A DNA stretch of 64,000 nt from assembly GCF_007004545.3 (NCBI RefSeq), contig NZ_CP045503.2, positions 1,210,501 to 1,274,500 of the forward strand, written 5' to 3'. A model generated the notes under the pieces. The model did no database searches, had not been told where the DNA came from, and saw nothing but the letters and a program-made list of their open reading frames with translations. Positions 48,584 through 58,392 of this stretch are shown one piece after another. The stretch comes from Shewanella eurypsychrophilus. GTDB taxonomy: Bacteria > Pseudomonadota > Gammaproteobacteria > Enterobacterales > Shewanellaceae. Numbering within the stretch: the first letter of the stretch is position 1; each line of letters begins with the position of its first letter. A program made the translations under genes and the position numbers.

Positions 48584-49915
48584 CTAATCAGTGGCTCTGA
48601 TCGCATCACTCAGGGTATTGACTATCTGATCTATCTCTTGCTTGTCGATAATTAAAGGCGGGGAGATCGCGATAATATCCGCGGTGGCTCTGACGAGCGT
48701 GCCATTGGCATAGCAACGTTCGAAAATATCGAAGCCGCGTTTGCCTAGGCCTTTATCGCTGGGAGAAAACTGAACTGCGCCAACAAGACCTGTGTTACGG
48801 ATATCGATAATGTTAGGCAGGCCCTTGAGGCTGTGCATCGCATCTTCGAAATAGCCTTCGAGTTCTCGGCTACGATCAAACAGATTTTCATTGTGATAGA
48901 TATCTAATGTGGCTAAGGCGGCGGCTGCGGCAACGGGATGGCCCGAATAGGTATAACCATGAAATAGCTCTATGCCGTCCGGACCTTGCATACACGCATC
49001 ATAAATCTTGTCATCGATAAGCACGGCGCCCATGGGGATTGCGCCATTATTAAGTGCTTTTGCTGTGGTGATTAAGTCAGGCGTAACGCCCCAACGTTGG
49101 CTAGCAAAAGCGTCTCCCACACGTCCAAAGCCGGTAATGACCTCATCAAAGATGAGTAAGATGCCATATTTTTGAGTGATTTCACGTAGGCGTTTAAGGT
49201 AGCCTTCTGGCGGTAAGATGACACCAGCAGAGCCAGACATAGGCTCGACAATTACAGCGGCAATATTCTCTGCGCCATGAAGGGCCACCAGTTGCTCAAG
49301 CGCATCAGCCTTCTCGGCTCCCGTTTGTGGTAGGCCTTTGGTATAAGCATTTTGCTGCATATCTAGTGTATGAGGCAGGTGGTCAACACCGGGTAGTAAT
49401 TGCTGGCTAAAGGTTTTTCGATTACCGCCAATGCCACCCACAGATATTCCGCCAAATCCGACACCGTGATAACCGAGCTCGCGACCGATAAAGCGTGTTC
49501 GTGTCGCTTCGCCATTGGCTCTGTGATAGTTAATGGCAATCTTCAAGGCACTATCGACAGACTCTGACCCCGAGTTTGTAAAGAAGACCTTGTTTAAGCC
49601 ATCGGGACTGATCTGGGCTAAACGTTCGGCAAGCTCAAAGGCGAGGGGATGACCCATCTGAAAGGATGGTGCGTAATCCATCTGGTGGATCTGCTTACTC
49701 ACAGCTTCAGAGATCTCTCTTCTGCCGTGACCCGCATTACAACACCACAGGCCTGCTGTGCCATCGAGTACAGCTCTACCGGAAGTATCTTTGTAATACA
49801 TGCCATCGGCTTCGGCGAGCATTCGGGGATTAGCTTTAAACTGTCTGTTTGCCGTGAAAGGCATCCAGTAATGTTCTAAAGACTGAGCGTCGCTTTTATT
49901 CTGATTATCTGCCAT
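48584..49915 (-). CDS. Class III omega-amino-acid aminotransferase
   Basis: The 443-aa PLP enzyme has HYWMPFTANRQFKANPRML at the start, the PLP-Asp region LLIFDEVITGFGRVG, and the Schiff-base lysine in TTAKALNNGAIPMG. It belongs to the omega-amino-acid:pyruvate aminotransferase group (beta-alanine or GABA donors). With mmsA downstream, beta-alanine to malonate semialdehyde is the most direct reading. GABA from the Puu pathway is an alternative substrate. It is divergent from puuC. Confidence 0.92.
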   Translation of the reverse strand: MADNQNKSDAQSLEHYWMPFTANRQFKANPRMLAEADGMYYKDTSGRAVLDGTAGLWCCNAGHGRREISEAVSKQIHQMDYAPSFQMGHPLAFELAERLAQISPDGLNKVFFTNSGSESVDSALKIAINYHRANGEATRTRFIGRELGYHGVGFGGISVGGIGGNRKTFSQQLLPGVDHLPHTLDMQQNAYTKGLPQTGAEKADALEQLVALHGAENIAAVIVEPMSGSAGVILPPEGYLKRLREITQKYGILLIFDEVITGFGRVGDAFASQRWGVTPDLITTAKALNNGAIPMGAVLIDDKIYDACMQGPDGIELFHGYTYSGHPVAAAAALATLDIYHNENLFDRSRELEGYFEDAMHSLKGLPNIIDIRNTGLVGAVQFSPSDKGLGKRGFDIFERCYANGTLVRATADIIAISPPLIIDKQEIDQIVNTLSDAIRATD

Positions 49916-50135
49916 ATCATCTACCCTAATCCGTTATTAGTTGTTTTTGTGAGCGGTTGATATTTTTCATGCTATGTCAGAAATAATGAACATGAAAGCT
50001 TTTTGTGCATTTATTTATAGCAAAAAAGCTCTTTTTGTAAAAAATATTGAATTTTTATTGAAAGTTAGCCCATTTAAAGCGTAATCTGACAATCTACTTA
50101 TCACCCGTAAGAGTATTACCCGTTAAGAGGTCATC

Positions 50136-51647
50136 ATGAGTACACCGAACAATCGTGAACAGTGGCAGAGCCTAGCCGACAGACTTATTTCCAATGCAGA
50201 GATCCAGGCTGATGCCTTTATTAATGGAGAGTATCTCGCTGCTGTGTCGGGTGAGCGCTTCGATTGTGTTAGCCCCATTGATGGCCGTGTGGTTTGTCAG
50301 GTTGCCAGCTGTGATCGTGAAGATGCCAATCTGGCGGTCACTAATGCTAGGCAAACCTTCGACTCTGGAGTTTGGTCTGAGCTTGCACCAGTTAAACGTA
50401 AACAGATTATGATACGTTTTGCTGAACTGCTTGAAGAGAATCAAGATGAGCTCTCTTTGCTGGAAACCTTAGATATGGGCAAGCCTATTCGTTATTCTGG
50501 CTCTGTCGATGTCGCGGGTGCTGCGCGAGCTATCCGTTGGTCTGGTGAAGCTATCGATAAGATTTATGATGAATTAGCGCCTACGGCTCATAATGAAATC
50601 GGCATGATCACCCGTGAGCCTGTAGGTGTCGTCGCTGCCATCGTGCCTTGGAATTTTCCTATCTTGATGGCATGTTGGAAGCTTGGCCCCGCCTTAGCAA
50701 CGGGTAACTCGGTAGTACTTAAACCCTCTGAAAAGTCTCCTCTAACTGCGATTCGTATGGCGCAAATAGCCATAGAAGCGGGCATCCCCAAAGGCGTGCT
50801 CAATGTCTTGCCTGGTTTTGGTCACACGGTAGGTAAGGCCTTAGCACTACATATGGATGTCGATACCTTGGTCTTCACTGGCTCTACTAAGATAGCCAAA
50901 CAGCTGATGATCTATGCCGGTGAGTCGAACATGAAACGTGTCTGGCTCGAGGCGGGTGGCAAGAGCCCGAATATCGTCTTCAATGATGCCCCTGATCTGC
51001 AAAAAGCCGCCGAGGCAGCCGCAGCTGCCATTGCCTTTAATCAGGGCGAGGTCTGCACCGCGGGTTCGCGTCTGCTGGTGGAGGAGGGGGTCAAAGATGA
51101 GCTACTCACATTGATAGCCAAAGAGATGCAGGCCTGGCAGCCGGGACATCCGCTGGACCCAGCCACCACTTGTGGCGCCGTGGTGGATAAACAGCAGTTG
51201 GATAATGTCCTTAGTTATATAAAGTCCGGTGTCGATGAAGGCGCAAAACTCATACAAGGTGGCGAGCAGGTGATGGCAGAGTGTGGCGGCGTCTATGTAC
51301 AGCCGACTATATTCAGTGAAGTGAATAACAAGATGACAATTGCCAAAGAGGAGATATTTGGACCTGTGTTATCTGTTATCAGCTTCGATGGCATGGAGCA
51401 GGCAATATCAATTGGCAACGACAGCATCTACGGTCTTGCCGCTGGCGTGTGGACCTCAGATATTAGTAAAGCCCACAAAACAGCTAAGGCGCTGCGCAGC
51501 GGTATGGTATGGATCAACCACTATGACGGCGGTGACATGACAGCGCCTTTCGGTGGTTATAAACAGTCAGGCAATGGTCGTGACAAGTCACTGCATGCAT
51601 TTGATAAATATACTGAAATAAAAGCGACTTGGATTATGTTGGATTAA
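50136..51647 (+). CDS. puuC: Gamma-glutamyl-gamma-aminobutyraldehyde dehydrogenase PuuC
   Basis: The 503-aa aldehyde dehydrogenase matches PuuC closely in pattern: RAIRWSGEAIDKIYDEL, the Glu in RVWLEAGGKSPNIVF, and the active Cys in FNQGEVCTAGSRLLVEE. It oxidises gamma-glutamyl-gamma-aminobutyraldehyde to gamma-glutamyl-GABA, the third step of putrescine breakdown. AAGAGG precedes the start. It is split from the other puu genes by a symporter and a chemoreceptor. Confidence 0.94.
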   Translation: MSTPNNREQWQSLADRLISNAEIQADAFINGEYLAAVSGERFDCVSPIDGRVVCQVASCDREDANLAVTNARQTFDSGVWSELAPVKRKQIMIRFAELLEENQDELSLLETLDMGKPIRYSGSVDVAGAARAIRWSGEAIDKIYDELAPTAHNEIGMITREPVGVVAAIVPWNFPILMACWKLGPALATGNSVVLKPSEKSPLTAIRMAQIAIEAGIPKGVLNVLPGFGHTVGKALALHMDVDTLVFTGSTKIAKQLMIYAGESNMKRVWLEAGGKSPNIVFNDAPDLQKAAEAAAAAIAFNQGEVCTAGSRLLVEEGVKDELLTLIAKEMQAWQPGHPLDPATTCGAVVDKQQLDNVLSYIKSGVDEGAKLIQGGEQVMAECGGVYVQPTIFSEVNNKMTIAKEEIFGPVLSVISFDGMEQAISIGNDSIYGLAAGVWTSDISKAHKTAKALRSGMVWINHYDGGDMTAPFGGYKQSGNGRDKSLHAFDKYTEIKATWIMLD

Positions 51648-51653
51648 AGGAAG

Positions 51654-51715
51654 GGACGAGAACCTAGGAACTAGATCCTAGGATCTCGTCCCTAGAACCT
51701 AGCGACTAATATTTA
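51654..51715. repeat. CTAG-rich hairpin repeat after puuC
   Basis: GGGACGAGA (51654-51662) pairs exactly with TCTCGTCCC (51685-51693). The loop and the right flank hold CCTAGG, ACTAG, CCTAGG, CCTAG and CCTAG. It lies between two convergent genes and may replace a conventional terminator. Confidence 0.7.
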
Positions 51716-51724
51716 TGATTATGA

Positions 51725-52951
51725 CTACTTATTTTCTGGACTGAATCTATCCATTACTACAGCGCAGACTGCGTCGCCGGTAATGTTCAGAGAAGTACGG
51801 ATCATGTCAAATATACGATCCAGGGCGAACAAGAGTGGCAGACCGTCAATCGGGATCCCGGCTGCAAGTAGCACGGCGACAACGAGGAAGGAGGGCCCTG
51901 GCACGCCGGCTTGACCGATTGCGCCCAATGTCGAAGTGAAAATAATGGCAACATAGGCTGTCATGGTCAGATCGATATGATACATCTGAGCGAAGAACAT
52001 GGCGACTAAGCCATAGTAGATAGCGTTCCCCGTCATGTTGATGGTCGCGCCCAGTGGTAATACAAAGGCAGTGGTTGCCTTGGAGACATTGAGCTCCTCT
52101 TCACAGGTTTCCATGGTGACAGGCAATGTCGCCATAGATGACGCGGTAGATAGTGCCATGGCCTGAGGTTTTTTCATCGCCGAGACGAACTTCATCACAG
52201 GGACGTTAGAGAAAAACTTCACGACTAACGGAAAGAAGATGAAGGCGTAGATAAGAATTGCCACCACGAATACCACGAATAGCTTCAATACGACTTCTAG
52301 AGCCTGAAATCCGAATGAACCCACTGATTCAGCCATCAGACCAAATACACCCAGAGGCGCGATGATCATCACGCAATTGATCATCCATACGAAGGCTTCA
52401 ACGATAGTATTGAGACCCTTAATTATCGGCTTAGCACCTTCGCCTTTCACTTTACTTAATGCGATACCAAAGAAGATACAGAAGACCAAGATCTGCAGAA
52501 TATTTCCCGAGGTCATAGACTCAAACACATTGGTTGGGATCATCCCTATCAAGGTATCTATGGCGCCTGGAAGTGCGCCTTGCTCGGCGGTGACTTGGGT
52601 TAGTGATTGGCCTTGCGTACTAAAGTCTATGCCAGCTCCGGGCTTAAAAATATTACCCATGACCAGTGCCAGCGTGACGGCAACGCCTGAGGTGATAATG
52701 AAGAAGGCAAAAGTGCCGATACCTATCTTACCCGCAGAAGGGCTATCACCTAAGCTTGCGGCGCCAGCGATGATGGATACCACGACTAAGGGAATGACCA
52801 GCATCTTAATCAGATGAATAAAGATGGTACCCAGAGGTCCAAATATGGCGGCATCCTCTCCCATGTAGAGGCCCACTAAGGCACCAATTATCATGGCGAT
52901 AACCACCTGAATACCTATGTTATTGATTAATTTTTTATCTCGAATTGCCAC
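51725..52951 (-). CDS. Dicarboxylate/amino acid:cation symporter (DAACS)
   Basis: The 408-aa protein has about eight helices, the re-entrant serine-rich loop (ALSTASSMATLPVTME) and the ATINMTGNAIYYG motif of GltP/DctA-type carriers. It uses Na+ or H+ to bring in acidic amino acids or dicarboxylates. The position inside the polyamine region suggests glutamate supply for PuuA, which is inference. It is monocistronic. Confidence 0.92.
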   Translation of the reverse strand: MAIRDKKLINNIGIQVVIAMIIGALVGLYMGEDAAIFGPLGTIFIHLIKMLVIPLVVVSIIAGAASLGDSPSAGKIGIGTFAFFIITSGVAVTLALVMGNIFKPGAGIDFSTQGQSLTQVTAEQGALPGAIDTLIGMIPTNVFESMTSGNILQILVFCIFFGIALSKVKGEGAKPIIKGLNTIVEAFVWMINCVMIIAPLGVFGLMAESVGSFGFQALEVVLKLFVVFVVAILIYAFIFFPLVVKFFSNVPVMKFVSAMKKPQAMALSTASSMATLPVTMETCEEELNVSKATTAFVLPLGATINMTGNAIYYGLVAMFFAQMYHIDLTMTAYVAIIFTSTLGAIGQAGVPGPSFLVVAVLLAAGIPIDGLPLLFALDRIFDMIRTSLNITGDAVCAVVMDRFSPENK

Positions 52952-53384
52952 GCTAACCCCATTATTGAATTGGAACTGATCTGTAAAGCCTTTTTGAAGG
53001 GGCGTAAAGTTATCACACCAGTGTATCTGACACTGTGAAACAGCACTTAACTAGGGGATTAATTCATCCTTATGTAAACAAACTCATATTTCACTGAGTT
53101 ATCCTCAATAAAGGTGGGGTAAATCATTTAAAACGTTAAAACCAACTCGGTTTTAGGCGATTTGATTCTCATATCTGTATTTGTTGCTTCTTATTTATAC
53201 TGTGACTTCTTGTGGTTAAAGTTTGATCTGTATCAATTAATAGTCGTTAACTACCTTGAGTTATAGGGGATGTGTACGACCATTAAAAAGTTGCTCATAA
53301 AGAAGGTATGGGCAAACAAGGTTTATTTCATTAATACGTTACCGCCTGTTAGCTTTATCACACAGAGATGCAAAAGGAACTTGT
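52952..53384. other. Divergent intergenic region with candidate operators
   Basis: Within these 433 bases a dyad CAGTGT-ATCTG-ACACTG (53019-53035) lies near the symporter start, and an Fnr/EtrA-type site lies at 53223. No credible ORF or stable RNA was seen. Confidence 0.45.
53223..53236. promoter_or_regulatory. Fnr/EtrA-type binding site
   Basis: TTGATCTGTATCAA matches the Fnr consensus TTGAT-N4-ATCAA exactly. It lies 149 bases upstream of the chemoreceptor start and 271 bases from the symporter start, so anaerobic control of one or both is plausible. Confidence 0.65.
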
Positions 53385-55016
53385 ATGAAGGCTCACCTTA
53401 CGATTAGAAAGAAGATAGTGCTGATGGTTTCACTCATCTTGATGCTCATTACGGTTTGTGGCGGTTATCTATTGCTTTCAATTTCCCCTATCTCCACAAG
53501 CTGGAGCGATTACCAAGCACAAGCCGCTAAGCGACAGCAGTTGTTGATGAGTATTAAGGCTAACTTTGGCTATGGGGGGATGATCCATAACTTTAAAAAT
53601 TACGTATTGCGTGGGCAGGATAAGTATCTACCTAAGGTTGAAAATAATTATCGTGCGCTGCAGGCTGATGTTAGGGAGTATCAGCAATTAAGTGATGTGA
53701 GTTCAAGTGAGCAAACTGCTTTGGCTGCAATTACCGAAGTAGCGACAAACTATTACGATAATAGCACGCGCATTAGCAAGCTATTTGCTGATGGGAAAAC
53801 TCCTGAATATGTAGACTCTGTAGTGAAGATAAGTGATAAAGCTGCACTAGAGGGTTTTGAGGTGCTTGATAAGCATTACCAAGCAATGACTGCGGTGTAC
53901 AGCTCCCAGATTAATGGCACTATCGACTCGGCCAAGAAGGCGGTATTCTCTGGCCTTCTGCTTGTTGCGTTAATTATTACCTTTGTATTAACTTGGCTAT
54001 ATCGTTCGCTTATACCTCCACTATTGACCTTGAATCAGACCATGACGGAGATAGCCGATGGTGATGGTGACTTGAGTGTGAGATTAAAGGTTGAGAAAGA
54101 TGATGAGTTAGGAGGTGTTGCAACAGCATTTAATCTATTCGTTTCTAAGCTTGAGATGATTATTGCTGAGGAGAAGGAGATCATTGAGCAGATTAACTTA
54201 AGTGCAGAAGAGCTACTGCTGGTCACTAAAGGCAGTAATAGTGCCATCGAATCCCAATTAAGTAATACTGAGGTGCTCGCTACGGCGATTAATGAGATGA
54301 CTGCCACTGTTCAAGATGTTGCACAAAATGCAGTGATGGCCTCAGATGCTGCTGTCAGTGTTAATACAGCAGCTCATGAGGGACATCAAGCTGTCAATAA
54401 TACAGTGGAGCAGATCCTCAATATACATAGACATATCGACCAAGCATCTCAAGTGATTCATGAGGTGAACTTAGCATCTGATGATATCGGTCAGGTACTC
54501 AATGTTATCTCTGCCATTGCTGAGCAGACCAACTTGCTTGCCCTTAATGCGGCAATAGAGGCGGCCAGAGCCGGAGAATCAGGACGCGGTTTTGCGGTTG
54601 TTGCAGATGAGGTAAGGGGACTTGCCCAGAGAACATCAACCTCACTGGGTGATATCAAACAGATCATTGAGAAGTTACAAACTGGTGCCAGCAGTGCAGT
54701 AAAATCGATTGAGCTTGGTGTGAGTGAGGCTCAAGAGGGGTCAGATATAGCCCGTGTTGCAGGCAAGAGCATCGATGGCATTGTCGACTCTATCCAAGCG
54801 GTAGAGAGTATGAACCTGCAGATAGCAACGGCAACGGAGGAGCAAAATACGGTCGCCGAAGAGATGAACCAAAGTGTTCATGATATCTCCACCATGTCCT
54901 CATCTATCTATGCTGGCTCACAGCAGATAACCCAGCAGAGTCATCAGTTAGCTCTGATGACAACGAGACTCAAGCAGTTAGTGGGTAACTTTAGGACCCT
55001 AGAAAAGGTTACTTGA
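53385..55016 (+). CDS. Methyl-accepting chemotaxis protein
   Basis: The 543-aa receptor has a first membrane helix (about 12-32), a short periplasmic helical sensor (about 33-185), a second helix (about 186-208), a HAMP domain (about 209-262) and the signalling hairpin with [20 protein letters not shown] and [19 protein letters not shown]. The sensor looks like a four-helix bundle, and the ligand is unknown. Its place among polyamine and amino-acid genes hints at a nutrient attractant. AAGGAA precedes the start. The C-terminus lacks an obvious CheR-tethering NWETF peptide. Confidence 0.93.
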   Translation: MKAHLTIRKKIVLMVSLILMLITVCGGYLLLSISPISTSWSDYQAQAAKRQQLLMSIKANFGYGGMIHNFKNYVLRGQDKYLPKVENNYRALQADVREYQQLSDVSSSEQTALAAITEVATNYYDNSTRISKLFADGKTPEYVDSVVKISDKAALEGFEVLDKHYQAMTAVYSSQINGTIDSAKKAVFSGLLLVALIITFVLTWLYRSLIPPLLTLNQTMTEIADGDGDLSVRLKVEKDDELGGVATAFNLFVSKLEMIIAEEKEIIEQINLSAEELLLVTKGSNSAIESQLSNTEVLATAINEMTATVQDVAQNAVMASDAAVSVNTAAHEGHQAVNNTVEQILNIHRHIDQASQVIHEVNLASDDIGQVLNVISAIAEQTNLLALNAAIEAARAGESGRGFAVVADEVRGLAQRTSTSLGDIKQIIEKLQTGASSAVKSIELGVSEAQEGSDIARVAGKSIDGIVDSIQAVESMNLQIATATEEQNTVAEEMNQSVHDISTMSSSIYAGSQQITQQSHQLALMTTRLKQLVGNFRTLEKVT

Positions 55017-55019
55017 TAA

Positions 55020-55352
55020 CTTCGAATGAAGTTAGATGACATTATTCTATTTTAGCTTCTGGCTGAGTAGTTATTGGGAGGTGTGTTTGAAAGTCTTACT
55101 TTCATTGCAATCTACCGCCTGTCCGGCGAGGCGCTACAGAATTGGCTATCTTCGAGTGAAAGCGGCTCCTTTTTTCCTTTATTGGTATTGGATAGATAGT
55201 AGAAGGTCATACCTTCATGGCTATCTATCGCTTGCAGCGGGCTTTTATGCAGTTACTTCTGCGAGTCGCTGCAAGTCCGTCCCTGGAAGCTCTACCAAAA
55301 CGTCCATGTTTTGGAAGCTCGCAGCCGCAGCTACACTTGATGATTTACAAGA
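55020..55352 (-). repeat. Hairpin repeat family, copy R4 (reverse orientation)
   Basis: Read on the minus strand, it starts with CTTGTAAATCATCAAGTGTAG-type head (55351), then GGCTGCGAGCTTC, hairpin CCAAAAC / GTTTTGG (plus coordinates 55295-55301 and 55308-55314), CTTGCAGCG, ACTCGCAGAAG, a second hairpin GATAGATAG/CTATCTATC, TCAAACACAC and ends CTTCATTCGAAG at 55020. The motif order equals R2 and R3 near the left end of the window. The 147-aa ORF at 55036 is inside it and is not a gene. Confidence 0.75.
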
Positions 55353-55481
55353 AAAGTCCCTCTTCAATTTGAGCTATATTGTTAATTTGATTACCCATGT
55401 TCAAGGTAGAAATACACCACTCATTTCAGTCCAAAATCCAGTTATGGTTCACCAAATCTTCAATCGAAGAGACAAATAACT

Positions 55482-55668
55482 AGGTGTGAACGCGGCTGTG
55501 ACCTTCGGTTTCAGGGATGAAACCGCAGAGCGTATAGGGATATATTCACAGCGTGTCGCAGAAGTGTTTGCACATCCCTCGCCGGGCAGGCGTTTGATAA
55601 CAATACTGTATTGGTGACCTGAAAACTGCCAAACACCAAACCTGCCCAATGAAACCAATACAAAATTT
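55482..55668 (+). repeat. Hairpin repeat family, copy R5 (degenerate, forward)
   Basis: It has GGTGTGAACGCGGCTG in place of the head, hairpin GGTTTCA (55507-55513) / TGAAACC (55518-55524) with loop GGGA, GTGTCGCAGAAG, CACATCCCTCGCCGG, and ends near CCAATGAAACCAATAC. The loop is the same as in R2, but the stem is different. It lies between R4 and puuB, so the 664-bp gap is largely repeat material. Confidence 0.6.
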
Positions 55669-55680
55669 AAAGATATTTTT

Positions 55681-56991
55681 CTAAAAAATATCCAAAAATC
55701 TATGATAGAGCATACCCGCCGCCAACATCGGCGATCTAAACGTGGGTCCGCCGGGGAAGGTCATATGCTGCACTTTATCGAAGATATCGAAGCGTTCAGC
55801 CTGGGCTGTTAATGCTTCGGCGATTAACTTAGCCGCCATATGAGTCGCGTTAACCCCATGGCCTGCGTAGGCCTGAGCATAGAGGATATTGGGGCAATCC
55901 GGCAGTCTGCCAATTTGTGGCAGTCTATTAGCGCCTATACCGATCATACCGCCCCATTCGAAATCTATTTTAACCCCTTTTAACTGAGGGAAGACCTTTT
56001 CAAGGTTTGGCCTGAGCGCCGCTTCAATATCTTTGGGATCTTTGCCTGAGTAAGTGCAGAGTCCACCGAAGAGTAGGCGGTTGTCTTCAGAGAGATGGAA
56101 GTAATCTAGGTCGATGCGCAGATCGGCGAAAGCCATATTCTGCGGGATGATATCTTTACACTGCTCATCGGTTAAAGGCTCGGTGGCGAGTAGGTAACTT
56201 CCGGCTGGCAGCACTTTACCACCGACATAACTTTCTAATTCATGGCCGATATAAGCATTACCCGCTAATACGACATATTGGCAGTTCACTTCACCTTTTG
56301 CGGTAATTACTTTTGGCTTGTTACCTTTTATTATTTTATCTGCGGCGCTGTATTCATACATTTTTACCCCGAGCATTCGCGCGACTCGGGCTTCACCTAG
56401 AGCTAAATTGAGCGGGTGAAGATGGCCGCTGTTCATATCGATTAAGGCACCTTCATAGCAGTCTGAGCCTATGACCTGTTGGATATCTTGTTTTTGAAGC
56501 AGAGTAAAACCCTCGCCTCGCCCTTGGGAAAGCAGGTCTTCATAATCCTCTTGTAACTCTGTCATATGGCGGGGTTTTATTGCTAAGTCGCAATAGCCCA
56601 TCTGCAAGTTACAATCGATTTGGTGATCTTTAACCCTTTGCCTGACGATGTCGACAGCTTCAAAGCCCATCTGGTTGATGGCTTGCACACCTTCTGCGCC
56701 GATGATATTGCTAAATTGTTCAATATTATGGCCAATGCCTCGAATTAACTCACCGCCATTACGTCCTGAAGCGCCCCAACCAATACGTTTAGCCTCTAAT
56801 AAGGCAACAGAAAAGCCTTTCTGCGCGAGTTCAATGGCGGTGTTAATTCCGCTAAATCCCCCACCGACAATACAGACATCTACTGAGATAGGCTCCTCAA
56901 GTTGAGGGTGTTGGTAAAGCTCCTTGGCGCTATCAAAATAGTATGACGGGGGGTATTGGTCACTGTGGACTGGGCGCTTTGCTTGCATCAT
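55681..56991 (-). CDS. puuB: Gamma-glutamylputrescine oxidoreductase PuuB
   Basis: The 436-aa FAD enzyme has the dinucleotide motif VDVCIVGGGFSGINTAIEL, KRIGWGASGRNGGELIRG, and a C-terminal YAQAYAGHGVNATHMAAKL block, as in PuuB/OrdL. It oxidises gamma-glutamylputrescine to the aldehyde used by PuuC. Two adjacent ATGs exist (56991 and 56988); GGAG is better spaced for 56988. It is divergent from the puuR-type gene. Confidence 0.93.
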   Translation of the reverse strand: MMQAKRPVHSDQYPPSYYFDSAKELYQHPQLEEPISVDVCIVGGGFSGINTAIELAQKGFSVALLEAKRIGWGASGRNGGELIRGIGHNIEQFSNIIGAEGVQAINQMGFEAVDIVRQRVKDHQIDCNLQMGYCDLAIKPRHMTELQEDYEDLLSQGRGEGFTLLQKQDIQQVIGSDCYEGALIDMNSGHLHPLNLALGEARVARMLGVKMYEYSAADKIIKGNKPKVITAKGEVNCQYVVLAGNAYIGHELESYVGGKVLPAGSYLLATEPLTDEQCKDIIPQNMAFADLRIDLDYFHLSEDNRLLFGGLCTYSGKDPKDIEAALRPNLEKVFPQLKGVKIDFEWGGMIGIGANRLPQIGRLPDCPNILYAQAYAGHGVNATHMAAKLIAEALTAQAERFDIFDKVQHMTFPGGPTFRSPMLAAGMLYHRFLDIF

Positions 56992-57243
56992 ATCTCCGGG
57001 TATTTGTTATTATTAGCCCAAATATAAGCGGCTTTAGTTATTAGTTATGCCTTTTTCACCTTGAGAATGTTTTCTGGTTAGCTCAGTATGCGTTTGTTTT
57101 GCAATTGAGTAAGAGTGCTATATAATTCACGGGTGTTGTTTATATTTAACATGCTTTTTTATCAGATACAAATTAGTATGTAGATTAATTTGTACACAAT
57201 TTTAAATAAGTTTATAGCGGTAACGTATATTCTTACAGGAGAT

Positions 57244-57798
57244 ATGCATTTGGATATTGGAGCTAGCCTTAAGACAGTCCGTAAAATTAAGGGCTTGTCG
57301 CAACGTGAACTTGCAAAAAGAGCTGGAGTGACCAATAGCACTATCTCTATGATCGAGAAAAATAGTGTCAGTCCATCGGTAAGTTCATTAAAGAAAGTGT
57401 TATCTGGCTTACCTATGTCGCTAGTCGATTTTTTCTCTATGGGAGAAAGTGGTGACAGTGAAGCTAAGGTGGTTTATCGCAGTGATGAATTACTCGATAT
57501 TGGCGATGGCAACTTAGATTACAAATTGATTGGTCGCGACTACCCAAATCGCGCGATGTCTGTCATGAGTGAGACCTATCCACCAGGTTCAGATACGGGT
57601 CTGGAAATGCTTAAACACGAAGGTGAAGAAGCGGCTATGGTCATTCATGGTAAGTTAGAGCTCACTGTGGGCGAAGAGGTATTCGTTTTAGAGGCCGGTG
57701 ATAGTTACTACTTTAATAGCGAGTCTCCCCATAGATTTCGAAATCCATTCGATGAAGAGTGCCGTATTGTTAGTGCGACAACACCTGCAAATTTTTAA
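57244..57798 (+). CDS. puuR: PuuR-type regulator: HTH plus cupin
   Basis: The ATG at 57244 (184 aa, the length of E. coli PuuR) follows AGGAGA, while a longer frame from 57190 has no ribosome site. It has a Cro/C1-type helix-turn-helix (about 8-62, GLSQRELAKRAGVTNSTISM) and a C-terminal cupin (about 105-180, EGEEAAMVIHGKLELTVGEE). PuuR represses putrescine genes and is released by putrescine. Divergent puuB and downstream puuD-puuA are its likely targets. Confidence 0.92.
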   Translation: MHLDIGASLKTVRKIKGLSQRELAKRAGVTNSTISMIEKNSVSPSVSSLKKVLSGLPMSLVDFFSMGESGDSEAKVVYRSDELLDIGDGNLDYKLIGRDYPNRAMSVMSETYPPGSDTGLEMLKHEGEEAAMVIHGKLELTVGEEVFVLEAGDSYYFNSESPHRFRNPFDEECRIVSATTPANF

Positions 57799-58392
57799 TA
57801 CCAATTGGCTTCATTGGATGATTTACTTTTAGATACAATAAACTCAATATCATCTGGGTGCGGTTTTGCCGCACTTTTCACCTTACTCCTTGATTCCTCC
57901 TGATCCTATCTTGTTTCATTGCTTCCCCTAGTTGTGTGATCCATTCCGTCATAGTCATATTTTTCAGCTGATTTAAACTTTGTTGTTTTTATTGTTAGTT
58001 CTTTATGCTGAGAATTTGATAATTATCAGCAAAAATCACGCTTGTTAAGATGTTCTAGATTCAAAAGTGTTTACATTAAATGTAAATAATATTGGTCAAT
58101 GTCAAGCTGTAACTGTGATCTTTATCGCTAAAGATAAGTCAAGATGTCTGTATTTAAAAACGACTTATTTGCGTGGTATTAGTAACGGATAAATATTGGC
58201 TTGTGTATAAGTCGTTGTTATTTTTGTGTTTATATTATTTGTCGTTAGCATTTTAAATTGTATTCATTTAGCCTATTGCCTGTTCGCTATTTTCAGTGTA
58301 GTGTTTGAAAAACTGAACAGGCGGTTAAGATGTCTTCACATGTTAATTGCTTGGTTAAAATAAATATAAAAATATAATAACAAAGGTGATTT
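57799..58392. other. Long region between puuR and puuD
   Basis: A weak terminator (GTGCGG / CCGCAC, 57858-57874, followed by TTTT) closes puuR. A fragment TAATACCAATTGGC-like motif lies at 57800. The rest is AT-rich and probably holds the puuDA promoter. I found no clear PuuR box, since no reference site could be aligned, and no ORF. Confidence 0.5.

Noticed and set aside
55036-55479. A 147-aa ORF on the plus strand
   Set aside because: It lies inside reversed repeat copy R4; its codons follow the repeat motifs and there is no ribosome site or family likeness.
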